The notes under the pieces are model-generated. The model was not told the origin of the DNA, did not search any database, and saw only the letters and a program-made list of their open reading frames with translations. A stretch of 6,487 nucleotides of DNA, from positions 1-6,487 of the forward strand of contig JALSQC010000412.1 of assembly GCA_026985625.1 (NCBI GenBank), given 5' to 3'. Of the stretch, positions 1 to 6,487 are shown piece by piece. Numbering within the stretch: the stretch's first letter is position 1; every line of letters begins with the position of its first letter. This DNA is from Bacteroidales bacterium (GTDB taxonomy: Bacteria > Bacteroidota > Bacteroidia > Bacteroidales > JAFGXI01). The position numbers were made by a program, and so were the translations under genes.

Positions 1-1328
1 TGATAATCGAGTATCATTATTCGTGGAATATCTTGCAAATAGTATCCGCTACTGTTTACTATGTTTAAGTTATCGCAAACGTTTATCCAGTTTTTGCTTG
101 TATTTAGCGGTATTTTTTTCCACTTGTTAATATCTGAATTTACACATACTGAATAAACTTGTATGTCTTTATCGGGATATTTTGTTAATACGCTTGCTAT
201 ATCTACAAGTGCTTTGTTAGATTTTTCGTTATCTAAACTCCAAAACAAAAGAATTGTAACATCGGCATATTTTTTTGTAAGTGATATTATTGAATCGTTT
301 TTATTTTTTAGTTTTAATTCGGGTGCAATTTTTCCTATTAATAAAGGTCTTAACATCTCGGCATTTTGCAGGTATATTTGTTTTATTTTATTGTCTATCC
401 AATTAATTTTATTTGTTTTTATAAAATTATCTACTAAAAAAACAAGTATTTTATCGTATCCTGTTTTTTTATTATAATCTTTATAGTTATTAAACAGCCA
501 ATCTATTACAAATTTAAATGTTGCTGTATTTCTATCTGCTTTTGCTGTTAGTTTTTTAATTTCGCTAATAACGGTATCGGGGTTATATTTTAAAACTTTG
601 TAAAAAAATAAATTAAGTTTGTTTTCTAAAATCTGCGAACGTAATAGTCTTGGGTCGGAAAAATCGTAATTACTAAAAAAATGATTTTTATAATACTCGT
701 AACGTCGTTGGTTTTGGATTTGCATATTTGTATTTTGTGGTAACTTATTAAACTCGTTAATATCAGGTTCTATCATCGATTTTATAATAGCATATAGAAA
801 TGTTCCTTTGTTTTTTTCGGCTTCTTGCAGTTTATATTTTTTTATTTTTGCATTAAACGCATTTATTCGTCGCTGTATTTTGTAAACCGAATCGTTTTTG
901 GTTTTGTTTGCTTGTAATGATGCAACAAGATTACTTGATATTTTATAAAACTCCGATAACTTATTTTTATAATTATAAAAGTTTGTGTTTTCTGTTGAGT
1001 TTATAAAGTTAATTTTATTAAGTTGATTTATGTTATCGACATTTATCGTAAAGTTTTGATTTTTATCTAAAATAATATCAAAATATTTAAAATCGGGCAA
1101 AGCAATAAAATAAATACCTGCGGGCATTTTTTTTTGTGATATAAATTCTGCTGTTCCTTGTTTATTTATTTTTGCAGTATCAATAACATATGTTTTGTTA
1201 CCGTAATAATATCCTAAATATAAATTTGTGTCTTTTAACGATTTAAAATTTATTTTTATACTTAAATTATTCTGAGCAAATAAGTTAAAACTAATAAACA
1301 AAAAAAATATAATTATTTTAATTTTCAT
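1..1328 (-). CDS. Exported thioredoxin-fold (TlpA-like) protein lacking the CXXC motif, 3' end cut by window
   Basis: Reading from ATG at 1328 gives 442 codons without a stop, so the gene runs off the window. By comparison with the 480-residue neighbour, about 30 codons are missing. Residues 1-18 look like a signal peptide (hydrophobic stretch ending LFA, then QN), with no lipobox cysteine, so a soluble periplasmic location is likely. The layout matches the neighbour at 1405-2847: a beta-rich DUF4369-like region (about 21-115), a helical middle (about 120-325, shared blocks such as YYKNHFF, NPDTVI) and a thioredoxin-like region from about 330 (IGKIAPELKL, then LLFWSLDNEKS, and IPRI with the probable cis-proline P435). 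Where the neighbour has CGHC, this protein has N367-E-K-S370 (219-230). Its only cysteines are C395 and C418, neither in the active-site position. It therefore cannot do standard dithiol chemistry; a binding, chaperone or structural role is inference. The frame is intact, which argues against a pseudogene. It lies 76 nt downstream of the neighbour across a terminator. Confidence 0.85.
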   Translation of the reverse strand, partial: MKIKIIIFFLFISFNLFAQNNLSIKINFKSLKDTNLYLGYYYGNKTYVIDTAKINKQGTAEFISQKKMPAGIYFIALPDFKYFDIILDKNQNFTINVDNINQLNKINFINSTENTNFYNYKNKLSEFYKISSNLVASLQANKTKNDSVYKIQRRINAFNAKIKKYKLQEAEKNKGTFLYAIIKSMIEPDINEFNKLPQNTNMQIQNQRRYEYYKNHFFSNYDFSDPRLLRSQILENKLNLFFYKVLKYNPDTVISEIKKLTAKADRNTATFKFVIDWLFNNYKDYNKKTGYDKILVFLVDNFIKTNKINWIDNKIKQIYLQNAEMLRPLLIGKIAPELKLKNKNDSIISLTKKYADVTILLFWSLDNEKSNKALVDIASVLTKYPDKDIQVYSVCVNSDINKWKKIPLNTSKNWINVCDNLNIVNSSGYYLQDIPRIMILDY

Positions 1329-1347
1329 TTTTATATATTTTTTAAAT

Positions 1348-1386
1348 AAAAAAACTCACACAAGAATATAATCTAATGTGAGTTTT
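1348..1386 (-). terminator. Intrinsic terminator of the 1405-2847 thioredoxin gene
   Basis: The 10-bp arms 1351-1360 (AAAACTCACA on the plus strand) and 1377-1386 (TGTGAGTTTT) are perfect reverse complements around a 16-nt loop. Read on the minus strand, the stem is followed directly by a run of seven T (1354-1348, partly inside the stem). It lies 18 nt past the stop codon of the upstream gene. On the plus strand no T tract follows the stem, so it should act only for minus-strand transcripts. Confidence 0.8.
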
Positions 1387-1404
1387 AAGTAATAATGTTT
1401 ATAA

Positions 1405-2847
1405 TTATTTTTTATTATTTTCTTTTTCTAATCTATCAATCATTTTTTGTATTTGCTCAACATCTAAACGTTTTGCTATAATTTTTTTATCTTTATCTAA
1501 CAAATATATTGTTGGTGTTGAATAAATATCGTAAAGATTTCTAAAGTTAGAGAAATTATATTTATCGTAAGCGTTTATCCATTTTTCGTCGATAAGTTCG
1601 TGTTGTTCTATAAAATCGGTCCACGGTTGTTCTTCGATTTGTGTATAAACTGCAAAAACCGTAACTCCTTTTGCTTTTAAGTCCTCTTTAAATTCTTTAA
1701 ACAATTTAGGAACTGCTTTTTTACAATGTCCGCAATGAGGTTCCCAAAAAATAACTACAGTGTATTTTGAATCCACTTCTAACAATCTTACATATTTTCC
1801 CGATGGTGTTTCGAGTTTTAAATCGGGAGCAATGTTTCCTACCAAATTAGGTTTTAGTTTTGTTACTCTATCGCTTAATTTCGATAAAAATGTAGAATCT
1901 GCCCACGATGCTTTTCCTTTTAGATAGTAATTTTCGGCAATATCAACAAAAAGTTTATCCATTCCCATAAGGTGCGACTCCTCGTAATAATTTAACCAAT
2001 AAACCAAAACATAACGATAAACATTTGTATCGGCTTCGGCTTTTTTAATCATTTTATGAGCCTCTTTTATTAAAGTATCGGGATTTTGTATAAGTATTTT
2101 AGTAACGTATGTATTTAGCTTATTATAAAAGATAGGTGTTCTCAACATTCTTGCATCGCCAAAATCTATATTATCAAAAAAATGTTTTTTATAATATTGG
2201 TATTTAAAAGCCCATTCTAAAGAATCTTTTTTAGGATTGTTTTTATCGATATTTGCATCGGGTATTTTAATTTCCTCCATACTTTTAACAACTTTTGCTA
2301 TTAAATAGTCGGGATATTTTTTTTCTATATTTGCCCAGTATGACTGAACCTCGTTATCTATTTTTTTTATTTTTGCTTTATAAAAATCTGTAGAATCTTT
2401 GTTTGCTTTATTTTTTGTCAAAGCTTTTCGATACTTAGCAGATTCTCCCGATTTTTTTATCATAAATTTTTGATAATTATTAAAAACGGTATTTTCCTCA
2501 GAGCCTTTTATTTTCATTGTCGAAATAAAATCGCTTGTATCTGTTTGTAGTTCAAAATCTTGATCTTTATCTATTATTATCTCAAAAAAAGTATTATGCA
2601 TCGATGGCATTATAATAAAATATATCCCGCCGTCTAAAGATTTTTTTCCTTGAAAAACACCTTGTCCTTTATTATCGACAGTAGCAGTATCAACTGCAAA
2701 TTTTTTATCGCCATAGTAATGCCCCAAATAAACTATTGTATCTTTTACTCCGTTTATTTTAAATTTAATTTTATAACCTTTTGCTTTGCCTGCAAAACTT
2801 ACAAGCGAAAAGCTAACAACAAATAATAATAAAATATATTTTTTCAT
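1405..2847 (-). CDS. Exported TlpA-family thiol-disulfide oxidoreductase with DUF4369-like N-terminus
   Basis: The 480-residue protein starts with a signal peptide (residues 1-19, ending SFA, then GK) and has no lipobox, so it is probably periplasmic. Residues about 25-115 resemble DUF4369, the beta-sandwich region often found before Bacteroidota thioredoxins. Residues about 120-330 are helical, charged and possibly DUF5106-like (family names from memory). Residues about 334-475 are a TlpA/AhpC-type thioredoxin fold: GNIAPDLKL, then VVIFWEPHCGHC with the catalytic pair C372/C375, and STPTIYLLD with cis-proline P445. These two cysteines are the only ones in the protein. The likely role is reducing or rearranging disulfides in the envelope; the partner is unknown. 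The ATG at 2847 is the only start that keeps the signal peptide whole. There is no strong ribosome binding site (AATAGGT just before ATG), which is usual for the phylum. It is followed by a terminator and a diverged tandem paralogue, and is divergent from the T9SS cargo gene at 3050. Confidence 0.9.
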   Translation of the reverse strand: MKKYILLLFVVSFSLVSFAGKAKGYKIKFKINGVKDTIVYLGHYYGDKKFAVDTATVDNKGQGVFQGKKSLDGGIYFIIMPSMHNTFFEIIIDKDQDFELQTDTSDFISTMKIKGSEENTVFNNYQKFMIKKSGESAKYRKALTKNKANKDSTDFYKAKIKKIDNEVQSYWANIEKKYPDYLIAKVVKSMEEIKIPDANIDKNNPKKDSLEWAFKYQYYKKHFFDNIDFGDARMLRTPIFYNKLNTYVTKILIQNPDTLIKEAHKMIKKAEADTNVYRYVLVYWLNYYEESHLMGMDKLFVDIAENYYLKGKASWADSTFLSKLSDRVTKLKPNLVGNIAPDLKLETPSGKYVRLLEVDSKYTVVIFWEPHCGHCKKAVPKLFKEFKEDLKAKGVTVFAVYTQIEEQPWTDFIEQHELIDEKWINAYDKYNFSNFRNLYDIYSTPTIYLLDKDKKIIAKRLDVEQIQKMIDRLEKENNKK

Positions 2848-2876
2848 ACCTATTAATTTTTTTTAGCAAATATTTA

Positions 2877-2884
2877 CAAAAATA
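2877..2884 (-). promoter_or_regulatory. Candidate -7 promoter element for the 1405-2847 gene
   Basis: On the minus strand this reads TATTTTTG, matching the Bacteroidota -7 consensus TAnnTTTG, and it ends 29 nt before the ATG. A related copy (ATTTTTGTAA) lies 16 bp further upstream at 2890-2899. No TTTG -33 element is visible at the expected distance, and the region is almost pure A/T, so a chance match is quite possible. Confidence 0.35.
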
Positions 2885-2913
2885 AATAATTACAAAAATT
2901 AAAAAATTAATGA

Positions 2914-2938
2914 TTGTTAAATTAACATTGTTTAACAA
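2914..2938. repeat. Inverted repeat in the divergent intergenic region, possible operator
   Basis: TTGTTAAA (2914-2921) and TTTAACAA (2931-2938) are perfect 8-bp inverted arms around a 9-nt spacer. The left arm also overlaps a smaller near-palindrome, TGTTAAATTAACA (2915-2927). The repeat lies between the two gene starts and upstream of both candidate -7 elements, a position where a dimeric regulator could bind. It has no T tract and is not at a gene end, so a terminator is unlikely. In such AT-rich DNA it may be chance. Confidence 0.35.
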
Positions 2939-2999
2939 CAGATTTTTAATACGTAAATATAAAATATTTTATAAAGTTTTAAGTTTATAAATTAACATT
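2918..2999 (+). repeat. 12-bp direct repeat pair between the divergent genes
   Basis: TAAATTAACATT occurs at 2918-2929 and again at 2988-2999, exactly 70 bp apart. The first copy overlaps the inverted repeat at 2914-2938, and the second ends 16 bp before the -7 element at 3016. The two copies could be paired binding sites. Low sequence complexity makes coincidence possible. Confidence 0.3.
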
Positions 3000-3015
3000 T
3001 AGCAAAAAAAATACT

Positions 3016-3023
3016 TAACTTTG
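3016..3023 (+). promoter_or_regulatory. Candidate -7 promoter element for the T9SS cargo gene
   Basis: TAACTTTG is an exact match to the Bacteroidota -7 consensus TAnnTTTG and ends 26 nt before the ATG at 3050, predicting a short leader of about 20 nt. A convincing -33 TTTG is not seen; the nearest candidate is the TTTAG at 2998-3002, which is poorly spaced. This is the best promoter match in the window and would drive both the cargo and the overlapping TPR gene. Confidence 0.55.
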
Positions 3024-3049
3024 TAATAACTATTAGTTTTTTTTAGTAT

Positions 3050-5629
3050 ATGCGGTTTATTTCTATATTTATTGTTATATTTTTTTTATTTACGACATCG
3101 GTTTTTGCCACACATAACCGTGCCGGAGAAATTACATACCGTCAGATATCTAATTTAACATACGAAATAACAATAGTTACATACACTTACACTCTATCGG
3201 CTGCAGATCGTCCCGAGTTAGATGTAGATTGGGGCGATCAAACCTCATCGGTTGTTTATCGTTCACAAAAAACAACATTACCCGACTATTATCAACGAAA
3301 TGTTTATGTAGGGCAACACACTTTTCCCGGTCCGGGTGTTTATCAGATAGTAATGATGGACAGAAACCGAAACGACGGAGTAAAAAACATTCCAAACTCG
3401 GTAAATAAACCTTTTACAATAAAAACAACTTTTCAGATTAACCCGGATTTAGGAGGAAACTCTACTCCCATTTTGCTTACAATGCCTATAGACAAAGCCC
3501 GTGTAGGCGAAGTTTTTATACACAATCCATCGGCTTGGGATATAGACAACGATAGTATATCTTACAAACTAACAAAATGTTTAGGAGAAAACGGCGATGT
3601 AATTCCCGGATATACATATCCTCCCGCATCAAACACTTTATATGTCGATTCAATTACAGGAGATTTAGTTTGGGACTCCCCCACATCAGCAGGAATTTAT
3701 AATGTTGCAATGTTAATAGAAGAGTGGCGTGAAGGTGTTAAAATAAGTAAAATAGTTCGTGATATACAAATCGAAGTATTAGACGCAAACAACCATGCTC
3801 CTGAAATTAGTCAATTACAAAACTTATGTGTTGAAGCCGGAGATACCGTAAATTTTGATGTTTATGCTTACGACCAAGATAACGATAATATTACCCTTAC
3901 GGCTACAGGCGGCCCTTTTCAGGTTTCGCCTCAGGCAGAGTTTAATATTACACAACAAATGCAAGGATATACCAAAGGAAATTTTAAGTGGATTACAACT
4001 TGTGGTAATGTAAGTAAACAACCTCACCAAATTGAATTTAAAGCCGAAGATGATAACAGCGATGTTAAATTAGTTGATTATAAAACCGTAAGAATAACTG
4101 TTGTTTCGCCTGCCCCAAAAAACCTAACACTAACACCAACAAATAATTCTGTTGAATTAACATGGGATCCGTGTATTTGTGCAAATGCAAATGGTTACGA
4201 TATTTATCGCAGAAAAGATTATTACGGATTTAATCCCTCGCAATGCGAAACAGGAGTTCCCGCATATACAGGATATCAAAAAATAGCTCACGTTACAGGA
4301 TACTCAAACACAAGTTTTATAGACAACAATAACGGACAAGGTCTGCAACAAGGTTTTGTCTATTGTTATATTATTGACGCTACATTTAAAGACGGAGCCG
4401 AAAGCTATGCATCAGACGAAGTCTGCTCTACACTAGTGCAAGGAATACCAATAATTACAATGGTATCAATAGATTCTACATCGCAATCGTCGGGTATTAT
4501 AAGTATAGACTGGGCAAAGCCAAAAAAATACGATACAATTCCGGGAAATTACTCATATAAAATTTATCGTTCAAACGGATTTTGGGGACAAAATATGCAA
4601 TACATAGCAACAAATACGGGAATTAACGACACAACATTTACCGATTATAACTTAAACACCCAAGATTCGGCTTATTCGTATAAAATAGAATTTTATAAAG
4701 ACAACAACCTAATAGGTTCTCCACAAACAGCATCATCAATTTTTGAAAAATTAACCGCAGGCGACAATAAAATACGAATAGATTTTCAGAAAAATGTTCC
4801 TTGGATAAACACAGGTTATGTAATATATCGATATAATAACAACTCGCTACAATACGATTCAATAGCATATACAAATAACGAGTTTTATATTGATAGTGCA
4901 CTCGTAAATGGAAAAGAGTATTGTTATAAAATTAAAAGCTACGGAAAATATTTTATCGATAATATAAAATTTCCGTTAATTAATTATTCGCAAAAAAATT
5001 GCGATACTCCTATAGACACTACCCCACCTTGTCCTCCATCGCTAACAGTATCGGGAGATTGCGATTTGTTCGAGAATTATCTTAATTGGACCAATCCAAA
5101 TAATTATTGCTGTAACGATGTTATTAAATATAATATTTACTTTTCGCCTACTTTACACGGTAATTTAAATTTACTTGCAACAACACAAACACAATTCGAT
5201 ACAACATATACTCATAATCCTGTTGAGAGTATGGCAGGTTGTTATGCCGTTTCGGCAATAGACTCGTTTAATAACGAAAGTGCTTTATCGACAAAAATTT
5301 GTATAGACCAATGCACTTATTATAAATTACCTAATATTTTCTCGCCAAACGGCGATAATATAAACGATATATACAAACCCGGACCATATAAATTTGTTGA
5401 CCATGTAAATTTACAAATTTTTGACCGTTGGGGTGTTCTTGTTTTTAAAACTACCGACCCTGATATAAACTGGGACGGAAGAAATATGTTTACAAATAAA
5501 ATGGTATCAGATGGTGTTTATTATTATATATGCGATGTTTACGAATACCGTTTATCAGGCATCGAACCTCGAAATTTAGTAGGATTTATTCAAGTAGTAA
5601 ACGCAAATGACAAAATTAGTCCTAAATAA
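3050..5629 (+). CDS. Large secreted multidomain protein with T9SS type B sorting domain (gliding motility-associated C-terminal domain family)
   Basis: The 859-residue protein opens with a signal peptide (residues 1-20, ending SVFA, then THNRAGEITY). The mature N-terminus is of the HxxAGEITY type common in Bacteroidota surface proteins. A PKD-like segment follows (DVDWGD at 58-63), then a region with NPSAWDIDNDSISYKL (159-174) and EEWREG (224-229), typical of this family. A cadherin/Ig-like domain spans about 248-352 (YDQDNDN at 274-280, a possible calcium-binding loop). Four fibronectin-III-like repeats follow, each with a YxIY strand motif: Y383, Y503, Y590 and Y694. The last about 95 residues are the T9SS type B sorting domain. 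The protein is probably exported by Sec and then T9SS to the cell surface or medium, where the Ig/FN3 modules suggest adhesion or matrix binding; the ligand is unknown. No enzymatic domain was recognised. It contains 18 cysteines, but none between 459 and 625. It overlaps the next gene by 23 nt. Confidence 0.9.
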   Translation: MRFISIFIVIFFLFTTSVFATHNRAGEITYRQISNLTYEITIVTYTYTLSAADRPELDVDWGDQTSSVVYRSQKTTLPDYYQRNVYVGQHTFPGPGVYQIVMMDRNRNDGVKNIPNSVNKPFTIKTTFQINPDLGGNSTPILLTMPIDKARVGEVFIHNPSAWDIDNDSISYKLTKCLGENGDVIPGYTYPPASNTLYVDSITGDLVWDSPTSAGIYNVAMLIEEWREGVKISKIVRDIQIEVLDANNHAPEISQLQNLCVEAGDTVNFDVYAYDQDNDNITLTATGGPFQVSPQAEFNITQQMQGYTKGNFKWITTCGNVSKQPHQIEFKAEDDNSDVKLVDYKTVRITVVSPAPKNLTLTPTNNSVELTWDPCICANANGYDIYRRKDYYGFNPSQCETGVPAYTGYQKIAHVTGYSNTSFIDNNNGQGLQQGFVYCYIIDATFKDGAESYASDEVCSTLVQGIPIITMVSIDSTSQSSGIISIDWAKPKKYDTIPGNYSYKIYRSNGFWGQNMQYIATNTGINDTTFTDYNLNTQDSAYSYKIEFYKDNNLIGSPQTASSIFEKLTAGDNKIRIDFQKNVPWINTGYVIYRYNNNSLQYDSIAYTNNEFYIDSALVNGKEYCYKIKSYGKYFIDNIKFPLINYSQKNCDTPIDTTPPCPPSLTVSGDCDLFENYLNWTNPNNYCCNDVIKYNIYFSPTLHGNLNLLATTQTQFDTTYTHNPVESMAGCYAVSAIDSFNNESALSTKICIDQCTYYKLPNIFSPNGDNINDIYKPGPYKFVDHVNLQIFDRWGVLVFKTTDPDINWDGRNMFTNKMVSDGVYYYICDVYEYRLSGIEPRNLVGFIQVVNANDKISPK
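5321..5602 (+). other. T9SS type B C-terminal sorting domain (within the 3050-5629 gene)
   Basis: Residues about 758-851 carry the family landmarks in order: PNIFSPNGDNINDIY at 761-775, LQIFDRWGVLVFKT at 788-801, DPDINWDG at 803-810, DGVYYYICDV at 821-830 and LVGFIQVV at 843-850. In known type B cargo this domain directs passage through the T9SS outer-membrane translocon and is linked to gliding motility-associated surface proteins. It places the protein in the 'gliding motility-associated C-terminal domain' group, which by itself does not show that the cell glides. Confidence 0.9.
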
Positions 5630-6487
5630 AATAATATTAATATTATTTTTTGTATTATCCTTTACACCGGTAATATCTCAAAACAACGATTTTCCATACC
5701 TTAAGGCAAAATCGGAATTTGAATATAAAAACTACGATAATGCTTTAAAAAATATAAACAATGCAATAGGCATTAATAACAAAAATTATTTAAACTATTT
5801 ACTACGAGCAAAAATATATCTAAAACAAAATAAAATTAATCTTGCAATAAAAGATTTAGAAAAATCAAACTACTTAAAAAATAATTCTGCAAATTTTTTA
5901 TTATCACGAGCATATAGTCTAAATAACAATTATATAAAAGCCGACAAGTATTTAAGGTTATATCTTAAACAAAAAAACAAATTACCAAAACCAAAAGTAT
6001 TTTTATGTAAAGATTTTGATAAATTTAACAAAACAAAATACTGGAATGATATATGGAAAAAAAATTGGTATTCGTCTATAGATATGTTTTATCAAACAAT
6101 AAATTACTTAATAAACAATCAAAAATATACCGAAGCATTAGAACAATTAGATGTTAGAATAAACAAAAAGAAAAGATATAAAGATTTATATTACAAATCG
6201 CTAATACTTTACAAATTAAACGATTACAGCAACTCATTAAAAAATATTAAAATAGCTGTAAAATTATCTCGTAAAGAGGAATTATATATTTTACGAGGTA
6301 AAATATATTTAAAACTAAATAAACCCAAAAAGGCTGTAAACGATTTTTTATTTGCCGAAAAATTAAACAAGTATAACATACATATAAAATTTTTACTATC
6401 TAAATCGTATTACAATGCAAAAAAATACGATTATGCAGCATCAACAATAAACGATTATTTGCAATTTTATTATAAAAACGATACCGC
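5607..6487 (+). CDS. Exported tetratricopeptide-repeat protein, 3' end cut by window
   Basis: ATG at 5607 opens 293 codons with no stop before the window ends. Residues 1-24 look like a signal peptide (LVLNKIILILFFVLSF core, ending VIS, then QNN) with no lipobox cysteine. An export signal at the start supports this ATG, and the next in-frame Met is only at residue 160. The mature part is helical with about seven TPR-like units near 32-61, 62-95, 96-126, 157-189, 192-222, 225-255 and 258-288, showing the usual small-residue and A/Y spacing (for example YKNYDNALKNINNAI and YTEALEQLD). A non-TPR stretch at about 127-156 breaks the array and contains three tryptophans (W146, W150, W154). The protein is very Lys/Asn-rich. 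It starts inside the T9SS cargo gene (23-nt overlap, different frame), so translation is probably coupled. A scaffold or partner role for the cargo or for T9SS is inferred from context only; a further C-terminal domain may lie outside the window. Confidence 0.85.
   Translation, partial: MTKLVLNKIILILFFVLSFTPVISQNNDFPYLKAKSEFEYKNYDNALKNINNAIGINNKNYLNYLLRAKIYLKQNKINLAIKDLEKSNYLKNNSANFLLSRAYSLNNNYIKADKYLRLYLKQKNKLPKPKVFLCKDFDKFNKTKYWNDIWKKNWYSSIDMFYQTINYLINNQKYTEALEQLDVRINKKKRYKDLYYKSLILYKLNDYSNSLKNIKIAVKLSRKEELYILRGKIYLKLNKPKKAVNDFLFAEKLNKYNIHIKFLLSKSYYNAKKYDYAASTINDYLQFYYKNDT

Larger units (their letters stand above)
2851..3046 (+). repeat. 16-bp direct repeats flanking the intergenic region at both gene starts
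   Basis: TATTAATTTTTTTTAG (2851-2866) and TATTAGTTTTTTTTAG (3031-3046) match at 15 of 16 positions and are 180 bp apart in the same orientation. The first lies three bases upstream of the minus-strand start at 2847. The second lies three bases upstream of the plus-strand ATG at 3050. Because they point the same way, they are not equivalent leader elements for the two genes. They may reflect an old local duplication or simple T-rich similarity. Confidence 0.35.

Noticed and set aside
163..477. Plus-strand open frame of 104 codons
   Set aside because: It lies fully antisense to the minus-strand CXXC-less thioredoxin gene, whose protein aligns with its neighbour across this stretch. The plus-strand product has no recognisable features and is a composition shadow.
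1..1328. Possibility that the CXXC-less paralogue is a pseudogene
   Set aside because: The reading frame is open for 442 codons, the signal peptide is intact, and conserved blocks are kept on both sides of the changed active site. Random decay would be expected to leave stops in such AT-rich DNA.
1361..1368. TATTCTTG on the minus strand as a promoter for the downstream paralogue
   Set aside because: It has one mismatch to the -7 consensus, lies within a terminator loop and has no -33 partner. It is too weak to list as a feature and is kept only as a comment in the findings.
3177..3395. Minus-strand open frame of 72 codons inside the T9SS cargo gene
   Set aside because: It is antisense to the PKD-like region of a well-supported gene, with no promoter and no recognisable motif.
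3824..4030. Minus-strand open frame of 68 codons inside the T9SS cargo gene
   Set aside because: It is antisense to the cadherin/Ig-like domain, with no family signal.
4638..4901. Minus-strand open frame of 87 codons inside the T9SS cargo gene
   Set aside because: It is antisense to FN3-like repeats 2 and 3, with no family signal.

Overview
The window looks like chromosomal DNA from a low-GC member of the Bacteroidota. Four things point there. The large secreted protein ends in a type B sorting domain of the type IX secretion system (T9SS), which is confined to that phylum. The two minus-strand genes have the DUF4369-like N-terminus plus TlpA thioredoxin layout common in the phylum. Gene starts lack a clear Shine-Dalgarno sequence. 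A good match to the Bacteroidota -7 element (TAnnTTTG) lies ahead of the plus-strand genes. The sequence is very AT-rich throughout, and the proteins are correspondingly rich in Lys, Asn and Ile.

There are four genes in two divergent pairs. On the minus strand, 1405-2847 encodes a complete, exported, TlpA-like thioredoxin with an intact CGHC active site. Downstream of it, across a clear intrinsic terminator, lies a diverged tandem paralogue (1328 down to the window edge) in which the active-site motif reads NEKS, so the redox cysteines are gone. On the plus strand, 3050-5629 encodes an 859-residue secreted protein. It has an N-terminal HxxAGEITY-type module, PKD- and cadherin-like regions, four fibronectin-III-like repeats and a C-terminal T9SS type B sorting domain. 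Its end overlaps by 23 nt the start of an exported tetratricopeptide-repeat protein (5607 to beyond the window), which suggests translational coupling.

The 202-nt divergent intergenic region (2848-3049) holds a -7 promoter element for each direction. It also contains an inverted repeat and two pairs of direct repeats that could be regulatory or just AT-rich noise. No RNA genes, mobile elements, CRISPR arrays or attachment sites were seen.

Functionally, the plus-strand pair looks like a T9SS cargo and a partner that may act in the envelope. The minus-strand pair looks like envelope thiol-redox or redox-derived proteins. A link between the two pairs (the cargo carries 18 cysteines) is possible but only inferred. 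The least ordinary items are the CXXC-less thioredoxin paralogue and the overlapping T9SS-cargo/TPR pair; nothing here proves a new system.
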